From the NCBI RefSeq assembly GCF_000003815.2, contig NC_049990.1, positions 5,037,069-5,101,068 on the forward strand: 64,000 nt of DNA, in the 5' to 3' direction. This document shows positions 27,001 through 47,099 of the stretch, in pieces; position 1 is the first letter of the stretch; each line of letters opens with the position of its first letter. The stretch comes from Branchiostoma floridae. Its lineage: Eukaryota; Chordata; Leptocardii; Amphioxiformes; Branchiostomatidae. The notes beneath the pieces were generated by a model. The model saw only the letters and a program-made list of their open reading frames with translations. It searched no databases and was not told where the DNA came from. The position numbers and the translations under genes are program-made.

Positions 27001-29272
27001 TTGGGTTCTGTCTCCAATAACTACCTCCACATAGTCATAATCGCAGCTACCGCCGAACAACCCAAGGAAGCCGCTAGTTCCTTCCTGTAGTTCAAAGTCC
27101 TGGAAAAAGAAGTGGTAAATTTCAAGCTCACGCCATGACCAATCGGCCAGTCCTTCCCAAATCCTTAGTATGTATTCGATACTTCTGCTATCCTTGGTGC
27201 GTATAAGGGCCAATTAGGCTGTTCCACTGATATCAATTGTAAAATACGTATCTTTGTTGGTTGTATATCGAATAAACAGTTTTGCTTTCTTTGCACATTT
27301 GCAAGGACACTTCTTTTTTAGGCAATAAAATTTCCCACAAAGCTTCACCGAAGAACGGTATTTATGCCAACTATAAAAGTGAAATTGGCTATACTGGAAA
27401 GGCTTGCAGCCCTTTTACAAATCAAGAATTTAGCTCGGCCGAGTTGTCAGCGAGCTCTAAATTACGAGGAGGTATGACCCTGATGCCGACGAAGAAACTC
27501 TGCCATTTGTTCGTAGGCATCAGGTTCATGCCTCCTCGTTATTTAGAGCTCGCTGACAACTCTGCCGAGCTAAATTCTTGATTTGTAAACGGGGCTTTAG
27601 GACGGGACTTTAAGCCATGGTCCATTGTAAAGAACTACAGAAACTTAAGACGGATGAACCAAAAGATACTGTACATTGTTATACAGTACATAAAGGTAAC
27701 GCATGTCTTCTCTTTAGCTATTCTTCCACTGTTGCACTGTGTTTTTGAACTGCATTGTAAGAATCAATGTTATTCTGAGAAACACTTGTCTGTCAATTTA
27801 TCTCTGCCATGTTGATTGGCCGGTGCAATGGCCTAGTGGGTAGAGTGTTCGCCTTGCATTCGGTAGGTCGTGAGTTCGATCCCCGGCCGAGTCATACCAA
27901 AGACTCTAAAAATGGTACATGCTGCTTTCTCTGCTTAGCACTCAGCACGAATGAGGAAGAGTATGGAAGTTAAACACACATCACTACCAGCGGACCAGCC
28001 CCCTGCTGTAGTGGCTTGCACATGTGTGGCCCAAGGGCTTCGAAGTGGGGATGGGCGCCACCCTACGCGTCTGTAGATGCATGGGCAAACTTTAACTTTT
28101 TCTTTTTTTATGTTGATTGCATTTGATTAAAGACAGAAAAAGAATGAAAGTTAAAGAAACAATAGCTCTTCGGTGAAATTAAATAGTTTGAGATCGATCT
28201 TTGTGTACGACAAGCGTACCGCTCGCCCCCAATTTGATGACGTATATTGTCCCCATGGTAACGCCTTATATTACCTTCGTCAAATGCATCTATTTTTTTT
28301 CTCGAGGTTTCAGTGTCATTATACGAATAGCATGGAGGTTTCCGGGAGACCGATTATCACCGAACAAATACCGCCATTTTTATGACGTATGTTGTTTCCA
28401 TGAAGGTTACCTTGAAGGTGACCGTGATGCTCCCCCCACGGCTTGGGATGGTCCATACGCAGTCCTCGTTGGGTCCATACGCATCCGGGTAGTTGGGGGA
28501 AGTCACCGTGCCGTTGTGTTGATGTAGAATGTTGCCACATCTCTGGGCTGGAAGAAATTCACCCTGATATCATCTTCTAACATTTCATTGATAAAGCTTC
28601 TAAATTTGAGGCTATATATCATCATTATCACGGGCAAGTTGCCTGGACCAGGTCCACTCTCTAAGAAGGTTCACTCAGTTCATATATAATTCTGTTTTAT
28701 AGATCCTCTGCGCATTCTAAAAGTGTTGTCGCCAAAAAATTATTTTTTTACGGATAAATATTTATGCGTACGCAGATGCCACCAATATAATCAATTCTTT
28801 GTGACCTTAGGTAAGATTACACAACCGCATTAACAGAAACGGGCCACATTCTCTCTGAACCTTGAAAACTTACACATTTTGGATCTTCCGACGACTTTGC
28901 TATTCTGGTCGCTTCCAAGCCAAAGATACAGTAACTTTCCCGACTTGTCCACATTAATAGCAGGCTGACGCATATAACTTGTAGGCAACTTCGCTGACCA
29001 ACGAAGCAGCAACTGGTTATGTTACACTGCACGACCTGTCACCTCTAACTACAAGCTATAAAGCTATCTGGTGAGGATATGCCCCTCCAGTATTTGATTG
29101 CAACGTGTTCCTCTCTACTATACCTTACTTTAGAGCTTAGATCCTCCCGCAACTCGGTGAGTAAACTTTTTGAGCAGCTACTATACTTAAAGAAAAATGC
29201 AAATGATAACGCATGAAGATACTTACCATTGGCGATGGCCGCCAGGCAAAAGACACCGACAATAAAGATCAT
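21041..29272 (-). CDS. Secreted two-CUB-domain protein with Ser-Gly acidic tail (paralogue C)
   Basis: Seven exons on the minus strand: 29272-29227, 28547-28411, 27099-27000, 24329-24146, 22921-22758, 21933-21763 and 21084-21041. Together 846 nt, 281 aa, with phases 1,0,1,2,1,1 as in A and B. Signal peptide [19 protein letters not shown]1 ([26 protein letters not shown]) and CUB2 ([28 protein letters not shown]) keep all eight cysteines. The linker is Lys/Pro/Thr repeats ([10 protein letters not shown]). The tail exon encodes [10 protein letters not shown] then SFLF, with Ser270 and Ser274 in SG pairs. It is the most diverged of the three. Its introns are much longer, with at least six transposons, a SINE and a MADF-like fragment. 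The exon 5 donor (GTACAAG) is weak. The exon 4 donor lies 5 nt from a MITE end. Confidence 0.9.
22373..22568. mobile_element. MITE, 'CTGTAAATGCAG' family, intron 5 of paralogue C
   Basis: Begins tactgtgaatgt and ends ctgcattttcaata. The core has aacttttcgcggtggtt and accgcgaaaaccgcgaacat. Confidence 0.7.
23075..23250. mobile_element. GTGCAATTA MITE, forward copy, intron 4 of paralogue C
   Basis: Starts tacagttacaaccagttaat and ends cttctactgta. It contains atcccaaactggtacggtcc. About 90% similar by eye to the inverted copy at 23967-24140. Confidence 0.75.
23411..23619. mobile_element. Fold-back element with ~40-bp inverted ends
   Basis: The left arm (cattcttgaaaaagttaaac, then tgtaatttccaacaccaaaatt) is mirrored by aattttggtgttggaaatta, then cagttcaactatttcaataatg. 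The centre contains gtgacgtcacgac and a duplicated atccactgct/agcagtggat stem. Non-coding, intron 4 of paralogue C. Confidence 0.7.
23967..24140. mobile_element. GTGCAATTA MITE, inverted copy, abutting an exon 4 splice donor
   Basis: Reverse-oriented copy of 23075-23250. Its right terminus (ctgtaactgta) ends at 24140, so on the minus strand the intron reads GTAAG (24145-24141) and then enters the element. Confidence 0.75.
24861..25184 (+). pseudogene. MADF-like domain fragment, probably transposon-derived
   Basis: An open frame in intron 3 of paralogue C, on the opposite strand. Its C-terminal half (from [20 protein letters not shown] to the stop) has the spacing of a MADF (Myb/SANT-like) DNA-binding domain: a hydrophobic helix, an aromatic-Asp turn, then W plus an I-G-R end. 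The best start is the internal Met near 24954. There is no downstream domain and no clear splice partner. MADF proteins accompany PIF/Harbinger transposons (family knowledge). It is flanked by GC-rich repeat DNA (24500-24690, 25440-25780). A fortuitous match remains possible. Confidence 0.4.
25779..26514. mobile_element. Longer (~735 bp) non-autonomous element, ATGGACCCTTCCAGCC ends
   Basis: Left end atggacccttccagccgaac, right end gttcggctggaagggtctat, with subterminal atcgaacaaatagaaccc as in the TAATGGACCGATC family. The interior (25850-26450) has no sizeable recognised protein, though it contains gcatagcattttt-type inverted blocks. Intron 3 of paralogue C. Confidence 0.65.
26584..26734. 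mobile_element. Fold-back MITE with perfect TAATGGACCGATC ends
   Basis: Left taatggaccgatc and right gatcggtccatta are exact inverted repeats. Internal ttctatttcgaacacctccg is mirrored by cggaggtgttcggtatagaa. 151 bp. Confidence 0.8.
27408..27595. repeat. Long near-perfect hairpin (80-nt arms, 28-nt loop)
   Basis: Arms 27408-27487 and 27516-27595 are reverse complements with few mismatches (core gctcggccgagttgtcagcg / cgctgacaactctgccgagc). It lies in intron 2 of paralogue C, so it is transcribed with that gene. Confidence 0.85.
27828..28108 (+). mobile_element. tRNA-derived SINE, near full length
   Basis: The head has an A-box-like tggcctagtgggtagagtg and a B-box gagttcgatcc (27872-27882), as for RNA polymerase III promoters. 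A unique body follows (ctaccagcggaccagccccc, tgtggcccaagggctt, gatgggcgccaccct), ending in gcaaactttaactttttc. A second copy is at 33840-34075 and diverged pieces lie at 38640-38880. It is not a tRNA gene: there is no proper anticodon arm or acceptor pairing. Confidence 0.8.
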
Positions 29273-29322
29273 CTTGACAGCTCCGGGAGTCGTAACTGGG
29301 ACGAATTGGATGCCGATTGGGC

Positions 29323-29349
29323 CTTTATATGAAGAACTGATGTTTACTA
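29323..29349 (-). promoter_or_regulatory. TATA box and forkhead-like motif of paralogue C
   Basis: CATATAAAG (29323-29331) lies about 55 nt upstream of the ATG. tgtttactaa (plus strand from 29341; GTAAACA on the other strand is the classical forkhead core) sits directly upstream, as in A and B. Confidence 0.6.
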
Positions 29350-31639
29350 ACTGCAAGGTTGTGTTGCTTTTACAAATATCAAGCAGATAGACATGTGTAG
29401 CTACCGGTTAAGGGAAGTTTACTATCTGTGTCATCATTTATAATTGTTGTCAATAAGTGCTGTCAAACATCTGAGCATATATAGCACAGTTTTATCATTA
29501 CGTACATTGGAAATAGCAGCAAAGGCTATAAGACCACAAGACTCAGATACTTTCATGTATAGAGTTTTTGTTTTCGTCAACAGAGACGACAAATTCTATT
29601 ATTTTTCTCGCCAACGATTGAAAACAGAAGGTCCCCTCCAAATAGCCATGCATGTTTTTGACAAGAGGAACACAACAATGTGCACTTATAGAAAGGAATC
29701 TGACCCTTCACAATTGGACTGGATCACAAATATTCAAGTCTAAAGTTTCCAGAGCAACCTTTGTAACCCCTGCTTCTCCGATATGGTCAGTTATTCCTCA
29801 TTTTCAGTGAGGCAGAGCTTGTCTATAATATGATGTTTCTGAAAGGAGAAGAGATGCTGCTACAGTCATTTTCCGTGACGTTACCGTAGCCTTCGGGTGA
29901 CCATCAAGTAAGAAAATAATAAAAGATAGATACTAATAATACATTATCAGTTCCTCGTGCTAATAAGCTTAACCCACCTGTTTATATAGTTGTCCATCTC
30001 AGGCATTTGATGACGTACGCCTGTTTGTCTTGATAAGACGAGTGTTCCATCTCCTCATCTAACAGTAACACACCTTATGGGCTGGGAAAGTGGATTGACC
30101 TCAACAGCTGACACAATCGTACTTACGTAATGTATATAACCACATCATTGGCACATTTTGCAGAAAAAAAAACCTAAAACGTAATGTGTTTGGTCAACAT
30201 TGCATCAGAATTACGGGCTTTGCATACGGGTGACCACGATGATGTAATGGTGACGCAGTGAGCAAAAAGCATGCAGGTGTTTGGCAAAAGATTGATTTAC
30301 ACATTAACCAGTAATTTGATCTGATAATCTAAGTATCAATTTTTGATCCAATATGCTGACGTGTTGGTAGGCACCAGCCGCCGAATATCCCGGACATAAA
30401 CAACAACAGCGACCGCTCGTATACAATCTCTACTTTATACTACAGCATTTATCGTACAGGTTGTTAGAGGTCGCTTCTAAGTCTCAAATGTATAATCGTA
30501 TGGGAAATAGCACCGTTGTGTGAATATTCCACTTCATGACGAACGAACTTGGTACGTGCAGAAAAACGTATTTGCAGTATTGGGGCCTAATTAGTAGTTT
30601 TTAATGGCCTAGCGAAGAGAATTGATTCTATCTGTGATTCAACATTGATAAACTTCAAAGTTGCTGGTAAATCTAAGTTGCAACGGAACTGTAAGCGAAG
30701 TTACAAAATGGAAATGTTTGAAATTTTTTTATGATTTTGAAGCCTCTGGGATAATACAAATATATTTTTGACGAGAAGACGATATGAAAACACATTTTAT
30801 TTTTGCGTTTTACAATTTTCACAACACGTTTCCGCAGCACAACGACTTCGCATTTAAAATTTTCACTCTGTGAATATTCGAATATCAAATGTGATAAATA
30901 TATTATATACTTTTTGAAGGTTTTACTCCTATAGTAGGGGCTCCAAACATTCTAGGAGCTACGACAGAGGTATGTATACCGGAACAGTTTACTACTATAA
31001 TACTACTATTCTGAGACTTTTTATCCAACCGGCCTTTCTAACCAAGTCCGTACAAAACATCCCCGGAGTGTGGTAATTAATTGGGCGGGTGGGCAACACT
31101 CCTTGCACCGCAGAGATGCCAGCGAGCTCACGATGGCATGGTCACCAGGCTAACACTGACGCAACACCCATGCGTCCTTGCAACAGGTGGGCAATACCTT
31201 TTAATGTTTAACTTCCTCGGCCCTACCACTATACAGATCAATGAGCAATATAAGTACGAAAAACTAATGTATTAGGGTCACTTTTCTGGTTTTCGGTCTC
31301 ATTATTTGTCCCAAATGTATTGATATATCATCATCCGAAAAGGTTACAGAAAATTCACACAAAATTGTGATTTTCAGTAAAAATCTCACGTCGTTGCGTC
31401 AGGTGCAACACATGTGTACTTTGCTCCGTTAGAGCCGTCCCGCCCTCTGTTTTATTGACCCTCCCTTTGTGTTCGCCCGCAGCGATAAACATTAGCCGAC
31501 TAGAGTGCGCGCCATTGCGGTAATTTGGGCGGGTGCAGACCACACTGTGCTGGAAAAACGTTGCTCTTACCACAAATTTCCTTTCGTTTAAAACCATTTT
31601 TACGCTTGACGACATCAACAGTAGCGATCAGACAACAAC
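29350..31639. other. Intergenic between the CUB cluster and the SLC3 gene
   Basis: Nothing recognisable up to about 31400. The last 200 bp are more GC/CpG-rich and probably hold the promoter and 5' UTR of the SLC3 gene (no TATA box seen). Confidence 0.45.
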
Positions 31640-40764
<9,125 letters not shown>

Positions 40765-43700
40765 AGAACCCAACACACATATCGAGAAGAGTCACTGAGC
40801 GGTGACCTGGAGTGCTTAGCTGTTATAAACAAAGGCACCACTTATTGTACTTGAAAAAAGCATCTAGTGTATTTTGTTATAAGTCAAAGAGCAAGAAAGG
40901 TGCATTACTGGATGTGGTGAAGAAATAAAAAAAATAGGGGTGAAATACTAAGACCCCACATTTCTTTGGAGAATGATGAACTTATCGACAAGTCCCTCAA
41001 GAAAGAGCTCAGATTCAAATTAAAGCATAAAAAAGCAACACAAAAGAGACAACAATTTCTTTTTGCTGATGAGTGAAAAATGTATTGCACCATTAAACCC
41101 TACATGTATGTTAAGTCTGATATATTCATATCAGATGTCTTTCTGTCAATGCAATTGTATCAATAAACATGATCTTGCATTCTCTGTATTGTCTTCTGTA
41201 GCAATTGACTGTGCTGTGTCCCTTTTACACTAGAGTTGAAATAATCCTCATATGATGGCTTATGCTCTGTAATCTCTTGTGAGGGCATTGTCAGGTATAC
41301 CTCTGTCAGCAGTACAGTCCTTTCATTATAGAGTCCATTCCAAAAAATATGTTATTCAATAAAATATGATTAAAGGTACAGATAAACTCAAAAGCAAATG
41401 GAAACAACAATCTACATAGAAACTCCAACAGAAGGTTTGATCTTGATAGATAAAACATGCCTCTTCAAACAATGCATACCAGAAATATACTAAGTCTTGA
41501 TATCGAGAATAGAAAAAAAAATGATTGAACCAAATATAATGTTCCCCACTTACCATGATATACCTCTTCCAGCTTCCCTCTTGCATGTTATAATTATTCT
41601 AAGGTAATTTAGGGGAGGCATCTTAGCAAAAGCCCCAGCACCACGTCAAGGTGTACGAGGCTCCATTGCTGAGGGAATTTGGGACGTCATCCTGTCCTCA
41701 ACCATCAACATCCTCTACAAACCAGAGGCAGTGTTGATGGGCATGTCAGGTTGAACGTCAACTTCACCGAAATTGAGTTCTAATTAGTTCCAAGTATGAA
41801 TTGGACTGTCATGGCTCAAAATAATCCTGGAATATTTCAGTTGAATATAATTTTTTTCCCTTTCCAATCGGTCTCTTAAGCACCACAAACTGCCCAGATA
41901 CAAACGTTCAATCATCTTCCAGCGCTGATCTTGATCTGTAGTCTTAACCAAACTTTAAAAAATAAAATAAAAATAAGAACATGCAATATAACGCCCTTTT
42001 CCTTGGGACCCGCTTTCCCATCATCTTGAAACTGGAGTGGGGTGGAGCAGAATAAGACCTACCATCACCCAACCATGCAGCTCCAGTGACAAGGCTTCCC
42101 TTCGCGGTATGGGGCAGATAAAACAAAAAAGGGCAATGCCCGGAGAGATATAGACATAGGTTAGAGGTATGGTTTGGCCTTAACCCTATGTGAGTGCTTT
42201 GAGGCCCCCGCTGTTGTAAGGGACAGAAAGCACATGTTAGTACGGCATACACTCATGGCTCACTCGGGGCATCAACAGCTGGGCCTTGCCAATTAAGTCA
42301 CTGCGCCTTATCAACATTGCAAATATCGGAGGGGCTCCTCTTGAAGATCGAAGACTAGCTCTGTTTTGTTGTGCCTTGTGTGATTATGCAAATAGTGTTG
42401 ATAACACATATTCAAAAAATTAATTTGTCATTAACTATGCATATGATAATTCAAAGGGCTCTACAAATTGCATCACAATACTATAATACTCAGCTGGAGC
42501 CATCAAAAACAACTTTTGCAGGCCAGGATTTTGCTCCCTGTGTCAGCACGCACTTTGAATACTAAGTCCCTGATGGTCCCTATGTTTATCTCACCTTTGC
42601 TAAGTCTAAAGTCAAGTGCATGTGAGCATCAGGGACCAAGCCAAGGCATGAATAGGTGCAAGAAATAGCACCAAGGAATTAATTTTCAAGTTCAAGATTG
42701 CAAAACATATTTTGGTAGACTCAGTAAAACCTCTTACAATACAAGTATCAATCATGAATATTACTGGGTCTTCAGACCTTACTAAAACAACATTGTCTAA
42801 AATCTCAAATTCTATCCCTGTACCCACATTATCTATCATACTGAAATAGCAAAAGATACATTCTCACAAGGCACATTCAGGTAATGTCCAAACAGTCCCT
42901 TACTTAAACTACTTCATTGTGTACGACTGATATCTTCCAACGCCTCCCACCCCCACCCTTACTCTCTATGGGTTGGTGGAATAAAAGAAAAGAAAGCCTC
43001 ATCTGTTCAGCAGTCTTCTTAACCTTGCTTCTCTTGGTCAGTTGTCTCCTTAAAGCTTGCTTCCTTGAGAAGACATCTGACTCTAAATATGGAGCCCCAC
43101 AGGATCTGAAAGTTGAAATGCAAAAGTTTTCGAATCTATTGGTAAGAAAAGGAGAAATCATTACAGCATTTTTGGGATCATTGTTTAAACATATCATTGG
43201 CTATCCATTTATTGTTTGCATTTGGCACATTAACTAAAAGCATTAAAACATCATACAAATGTGGATAAAGATACATAATCATACAAGTATTATTCTAACA
43301 AAATCTGTTGTCTTACATGTACCTTCCTACTCAGGCCCATGTAGTTCTGAAATGCAATCCATTACATGATAGCAAATGTAGGATTACTGTTCAATCAAGT
43401 TAAAATGCCTACATAACTTTTGTACATGAAACTACCTTGCTTGGTTCCATCCCCACATATGTAAATCATCTGGTCGTCTTCAGGAGACATGAAAAAATGA
43501 GCACGGCTCCAACAGGATTCTCTGCTGAAAGTTGAAACGTCTGTGTCCAGATGTATCAATCCTCATCAAAAAGTACAATGACATATGAAACTTTAGGATT
43601 ATATTGTTCAAACAAGATTTAATGTACCTACAATTATTATGTAGCTACAAGATGATTGCCATCTGAGCAGTCCTTCTTGCCTCCCTCCCATCCTTTCTAG

Positions 43701-43989
43701 CTAGATCTAACTACGTCAACTCTGAATACCTTGGTGCTGAAATGCCATCCAATAACATGACAAGTTTAGGAATTTATAACATTGAAGATAATTGCTATAA
43801 CTACAAAATATTTGCTATCTTAGAAGTCTTTCTTGTCTCCTTCCCTATATCATTAAATAAAAACCATGTTTAATTATGTTTAAGTGTCATGACACAAAAA
43901 AAGTCAACAGTATGACACAAATCGTACAAACAGTAACTGTTATAAACTTGTTCAGCTAGCCAAGTTGTTGAATAATACGTTCCAGGTGC

Positions 43990-44650
43990 AGGCAGGGCTT
44001 TTGGCGGGAAATGCGCCCAACTTGTTATCGGGGACTGTGCATTTGTTACCGAGGAGGGAGGGCTGAACACAATAAATTGCGGTTTCTCAAGTTTAACAAA
44101 AAATGCTACACAATGAGTGCCTCTAATACATTCGAGACCACCTTATATGGCGATGATTCTGAGGTAAATTCCTAAGAAAAATTAATTTGGGGTCAAATCA
44201 TGACCAAACATCTCATCGTGGACTTTTGGCGGGAAGTCGGACAGCATGTGCAGTGAACACATTATCGCGGAACGAGGACTGAAGACGATAAACTCCATTT
44301 TTCTCAAGTTTATCGAAAAATATTTAACAAAAACGTGACATTTCTAGACTCTGGAACACTTTTCGCGTTGGTACTGACGTAAATTCCTGAGAAAATGCCA
44401 CTTCTTGAACAACTTATGACCAGACAACCAAGGATGTAACGTCCTTGAGACAACTAAGAGCGGAATTTTTGAGGTAAAATACACGAAGTCAAGATTATAT
44501 GCTGTACCGCACAGTGACGGCTGATGACAGTGCATTTTTCTACACTTTTCCCAGAAAAGATTGAACAAAGAAGGGAACTACTAGATTCGGAAACGCTTTT
44601 TTCGATGTTTCTGAGGTAAATGTCCAAGAAAACATGATAGACTGTATACA
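43990..44650. repeat. Degenerate ~225-bp tandem repeat, three units
   Basis: Units begin near ttttggcgggaa (44000, 44225) and share tttctcaagttta-cgaaaaa and ctgaggtaaattcctaagaaaa type blocks, with a weaker third copy at 44440-44650. They diverge strongly and have no open frame in common. Confidence 0.5.
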
Positions 44651-45751
44651 CATGGCCACACTGAAGCCTACGATAAAACGTAGATCAGAGAAGTTTCAAA
44701 GAAATGTTGCCAAAAGCTTCTCAAAAGTCACGTCTTTACATACAGCAGTTTCTCTTCAGACACCGTCCAAGGTAGCAAGTGGACAGACAGTTCTATTCTA
44801 CCACCAGTAAAGGAGAAAATACCCACCTTATGCTGAGTTTTGTGTCGCGCCGTGCCATGCTACACCGGGCCGTCCGCAGTTTGTTGTTCACCTAGAAAGC
44901 TGCCCGCGAATAGCGCAAAAAAATTGAATGACTATCACATCCTACTGGTACTCTCTCATTGGTTCGCGAAAAAGAGGCGGGACTTCTGGACTGTAGCATT
45001 TTGTAATTGGGTGAAAATGCGATAGTAGGGTATTATTTCACTTTTACTGGCAAACTTTACTAAACAAAATGAGCAATTAATTTCGATACACAAATATAGT
45101 TGTAAAATTATGGCTTGTCTTGTAAGGTCCTATTCTTGGTTCTTCGTCAATATCAACAAGAACAACATTCAAAGTATATTCCCCCTCCAGGGTTAATGAT
45201 TGATGTATGAGCTGTTACATTTTCTAATGGGGGTGGAAAATTTTCTGAAAAGAGAACAACACGCTTTCAGAATTTTTGCGTTTGTGAACCTTTTTCCTTG
45301 CAAGTTTGAAGTGTATATTACAGGTGTTGTTCTATCTGGTGGTGTATATTTAAGTTAGCATTAATTATGTAAGTTATACTTTACACATTCTTCATCCTTC
45401 TCCACCCCTCTACTAGGTGGTAGCTTCGCAGTTTACTCTCCAAGCAGATGTAGAAGCGCAATATCAAAAACAGTTGCTGAAGCCCCGGGTTTCACGGGCG
45501 GGCCTTTTCTTGAAGGCTTTGGGGTAGTGATGCAGTGGGCTTAGAAGGCTAAAATTTTGAAGGCTGCTCCGACGCACCGGAAGCTTGAGAAATGATACGA
45601 TTTTGCCTCTTGTTTTACGATTGTTTCCTTTAGACTACTGTCTTCCTCCTTTTTTGCATATCAATTCATAGTTCTCCAATAGCAACTAGGTCTCTTTTGC
45701 ATACCAATTCGCAGCTGGGATATAAAAGTAAAATAAACGCACTCTCGAGTC

Positions 45752-45853
45752 CAACAAGATTTCTCCAGTGTCACTGATGAAAGACACCGGCTGGCAGTCT
45801 GAAACGTCTGACCGTTTCCAAAATCATATCCAGTTGCTCGAGTTACTGCTTTG
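45752..45853 (+). mobile_element. Retroelement end with hammerhead-like core
   Basis: CTGATGA (45774-45780), a short stem agac/gtct, then GAAAC (45801-45805), followed by gtctgaccgtttccaaaatc and atatccagttgctcgagtta. CTGATGA...GAAAC is the conserved core of hammerhead ribozymes, which Penelope-like elements and retrozymes carry (family knowledge). Stems I and III are not established here. Confidence 0.45.
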
Positions 45854-46204
45854 GGGCAATTATGCCATTATCATTTTATATATCCACTGTTACATTTACT
45901 GTCCCGACACTGGCACAGAAACTCTAAGTCTGAACCATAGATGCACAAGTGTACATGTCCCTATTTGTTTGGTGAGCCATTGATTTTAACAAAATTGAGA
46001 CGGGGGTCATAACTTTCCAGAACGAGAAATTGAAGTTCTCATTCTTCTATGAAATACTTTAAGTTTTTGTAAATCTCTTGACAAAATGAAACACAACCAT
46101 GTGCATTTCGTCTACAAACCCTTGAGCTTTTCTGTTCTTCTAAACATCTACAGGTTTTGACAAAATTCACTCAGCATAAATATCATTACCATAATAAAGG
46201 ACAG

Positions 46205-46310
46205 AAACTATATTCGTCACCTCGCAAAACGCACACTGCGCATGCTCCAAGTGACGTCAGCTCAGACGTTAATGAGTCGTTCCAGACGTGTCGAGATCTC
46301 CACACACACA
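46205..46310 (+). promoter_or_regulatory. Conserved promoter block of the left (plus-strand) Ig receptor
   Basis: This block is repeated, inverted, at 59075-59165. Shared pieces include attcgtcacc, gcacactgcgca, agtgacgt and cagacgttaatgagtcg. The left copy has a perfect CRE palindrome tgacgtca (46252-46259) and an NRF1-like tgcgcatgc. Conservation upstream of two paralogues marks it as the likely promoter. Confidence 0.5.
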
Positions 46311-46344
46311 CCCAAGAGCTGAGGCGTTAGTCATAAAGTCTCCG

Positions 46345-46430
46345 GGCTCCCGCGACTCGAACCCGGGTCCGCTGGTCAACCGAACCGTCAACGCACTAAC
46401 CGCTAGGCTAAAAGGGCCGGACCTGTTAGA
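46345..46430 (-). repeat. tRNA-like sequence, not a functional tRNA
   Basis: Minus strand has an A-box-like tagcctagcggttagtgcg and a B-box gggttcgagtc. Acceptor and T-stem pairing is poor. Not seen in the corresponding place in the right arm, so probably a SINE head or tRNA pseudogene insertion. Confidence 0.45.
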
Positions 46431-46499
46431 CTGGTCAGTTAGTGGCGCTTGGACCCCACTGTTACAAAGGAACTCGATTGCAACCTTTCGTAACGTTTA

Positions 46500-46595
46500 G
46501 TTAAACGGGTGCAGACGGGAAGGTTATAAGTCCGACCAGAATTGCTGGCTCGTCCAGAAGAAAATCTGCAACAGAAAATCAACGACGAAAGACAG
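46500..46595 (+). other. Non-coding first exon of the left Ig receptor
   Basis: Ends gacgaaagacag with donor GTTAGTATG (46596). The matching sequence (gacataagacag, donor GTTGGTATG) is conserved at 58937 for the right gene, and both coding exons have a pyrimidine-rich acceptor just before the start codon. The 5' limit is approximate. Confidence 0.55.
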
Positions 46596-46907
46596 GTTAG
46601 TATGATTTTTGATTCGGTACTAGTACTTACATGTATATAGCGTTAGGGAGTGGTAATAGGAGTGCTTATATAAGAATAATAAGTAGATGACGTGTCAAGA
46701 AGAAAATCCGTTGTATAAAGATTTCTTAAGGCAGATTAGTCTACCAATGGCTCGGCACTTGAAGGCGTTAATCAGCAAGGAAATATGTAAAGCCGGCTTT
46801 GGTCAAGCCGACGCCTGCTTTCAACATTAGAACAGCTACTGATTACTTTTCTACCTTCTAAGTATCACACCGACTTCTGCAACTGCATCATTCTGTATAG
46901 CCGGTAT

Positions 46908-46940
46908 AAATGTGTGTGTGTGTGTGTGTGTGTTTGTGTG

Positions 46941-46975
<35 letters not shown>

Positions 46976-46976
46976 A

Positions 46977-47038
<62 letters not shown>

Positions 47039-47066
47039 TGTGTGTGTGTGTGTGTCCGTGTGTGTG

Positions 47067-47099
<33 letters not shown>
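46908..47099. repeat. (TG)n microsatellite
   Basis: Nearly 190 bp of TG with rare interruptions. Its inverted counterpart in the right arm is the CA run at 57525-57628. Confidence 0.95.

Larger units (their letters stand above)
40765..46204. other. Intergenic, 3' of the SLC3 gene
   Basis: Possible SLC3 poly(A) signals are AATAAA at 40924-40929 and 41162-41167. The rest is AT-rich with scattered repeat fragments (a TCTCCAAGCAGA-type end at about 45436), degenerate tandem repeats (43990-44650) and a retroelement end (45752). No convincing multi-exon gene; two weak exon-like pieces are treated under findings. Confidence 0.5.

Noticed and set aside
27828-27905. Possible tRNA gene
   Set aside because: A- and B-boxes are present but there is no proper anticodon arm or acceptor pairing, and the body matches another SINE copy at 33840.
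43445-43545. Minus-strand exon with a Cys-rich frame (RESCWSRAHFFMSPEDD)
   Set aside because: The acceptor region (gttgaaacgtctg) resembles the repeated retroelement end at 45752, the downstream pieces do not keep a frame, and nearby blocks are repeats.
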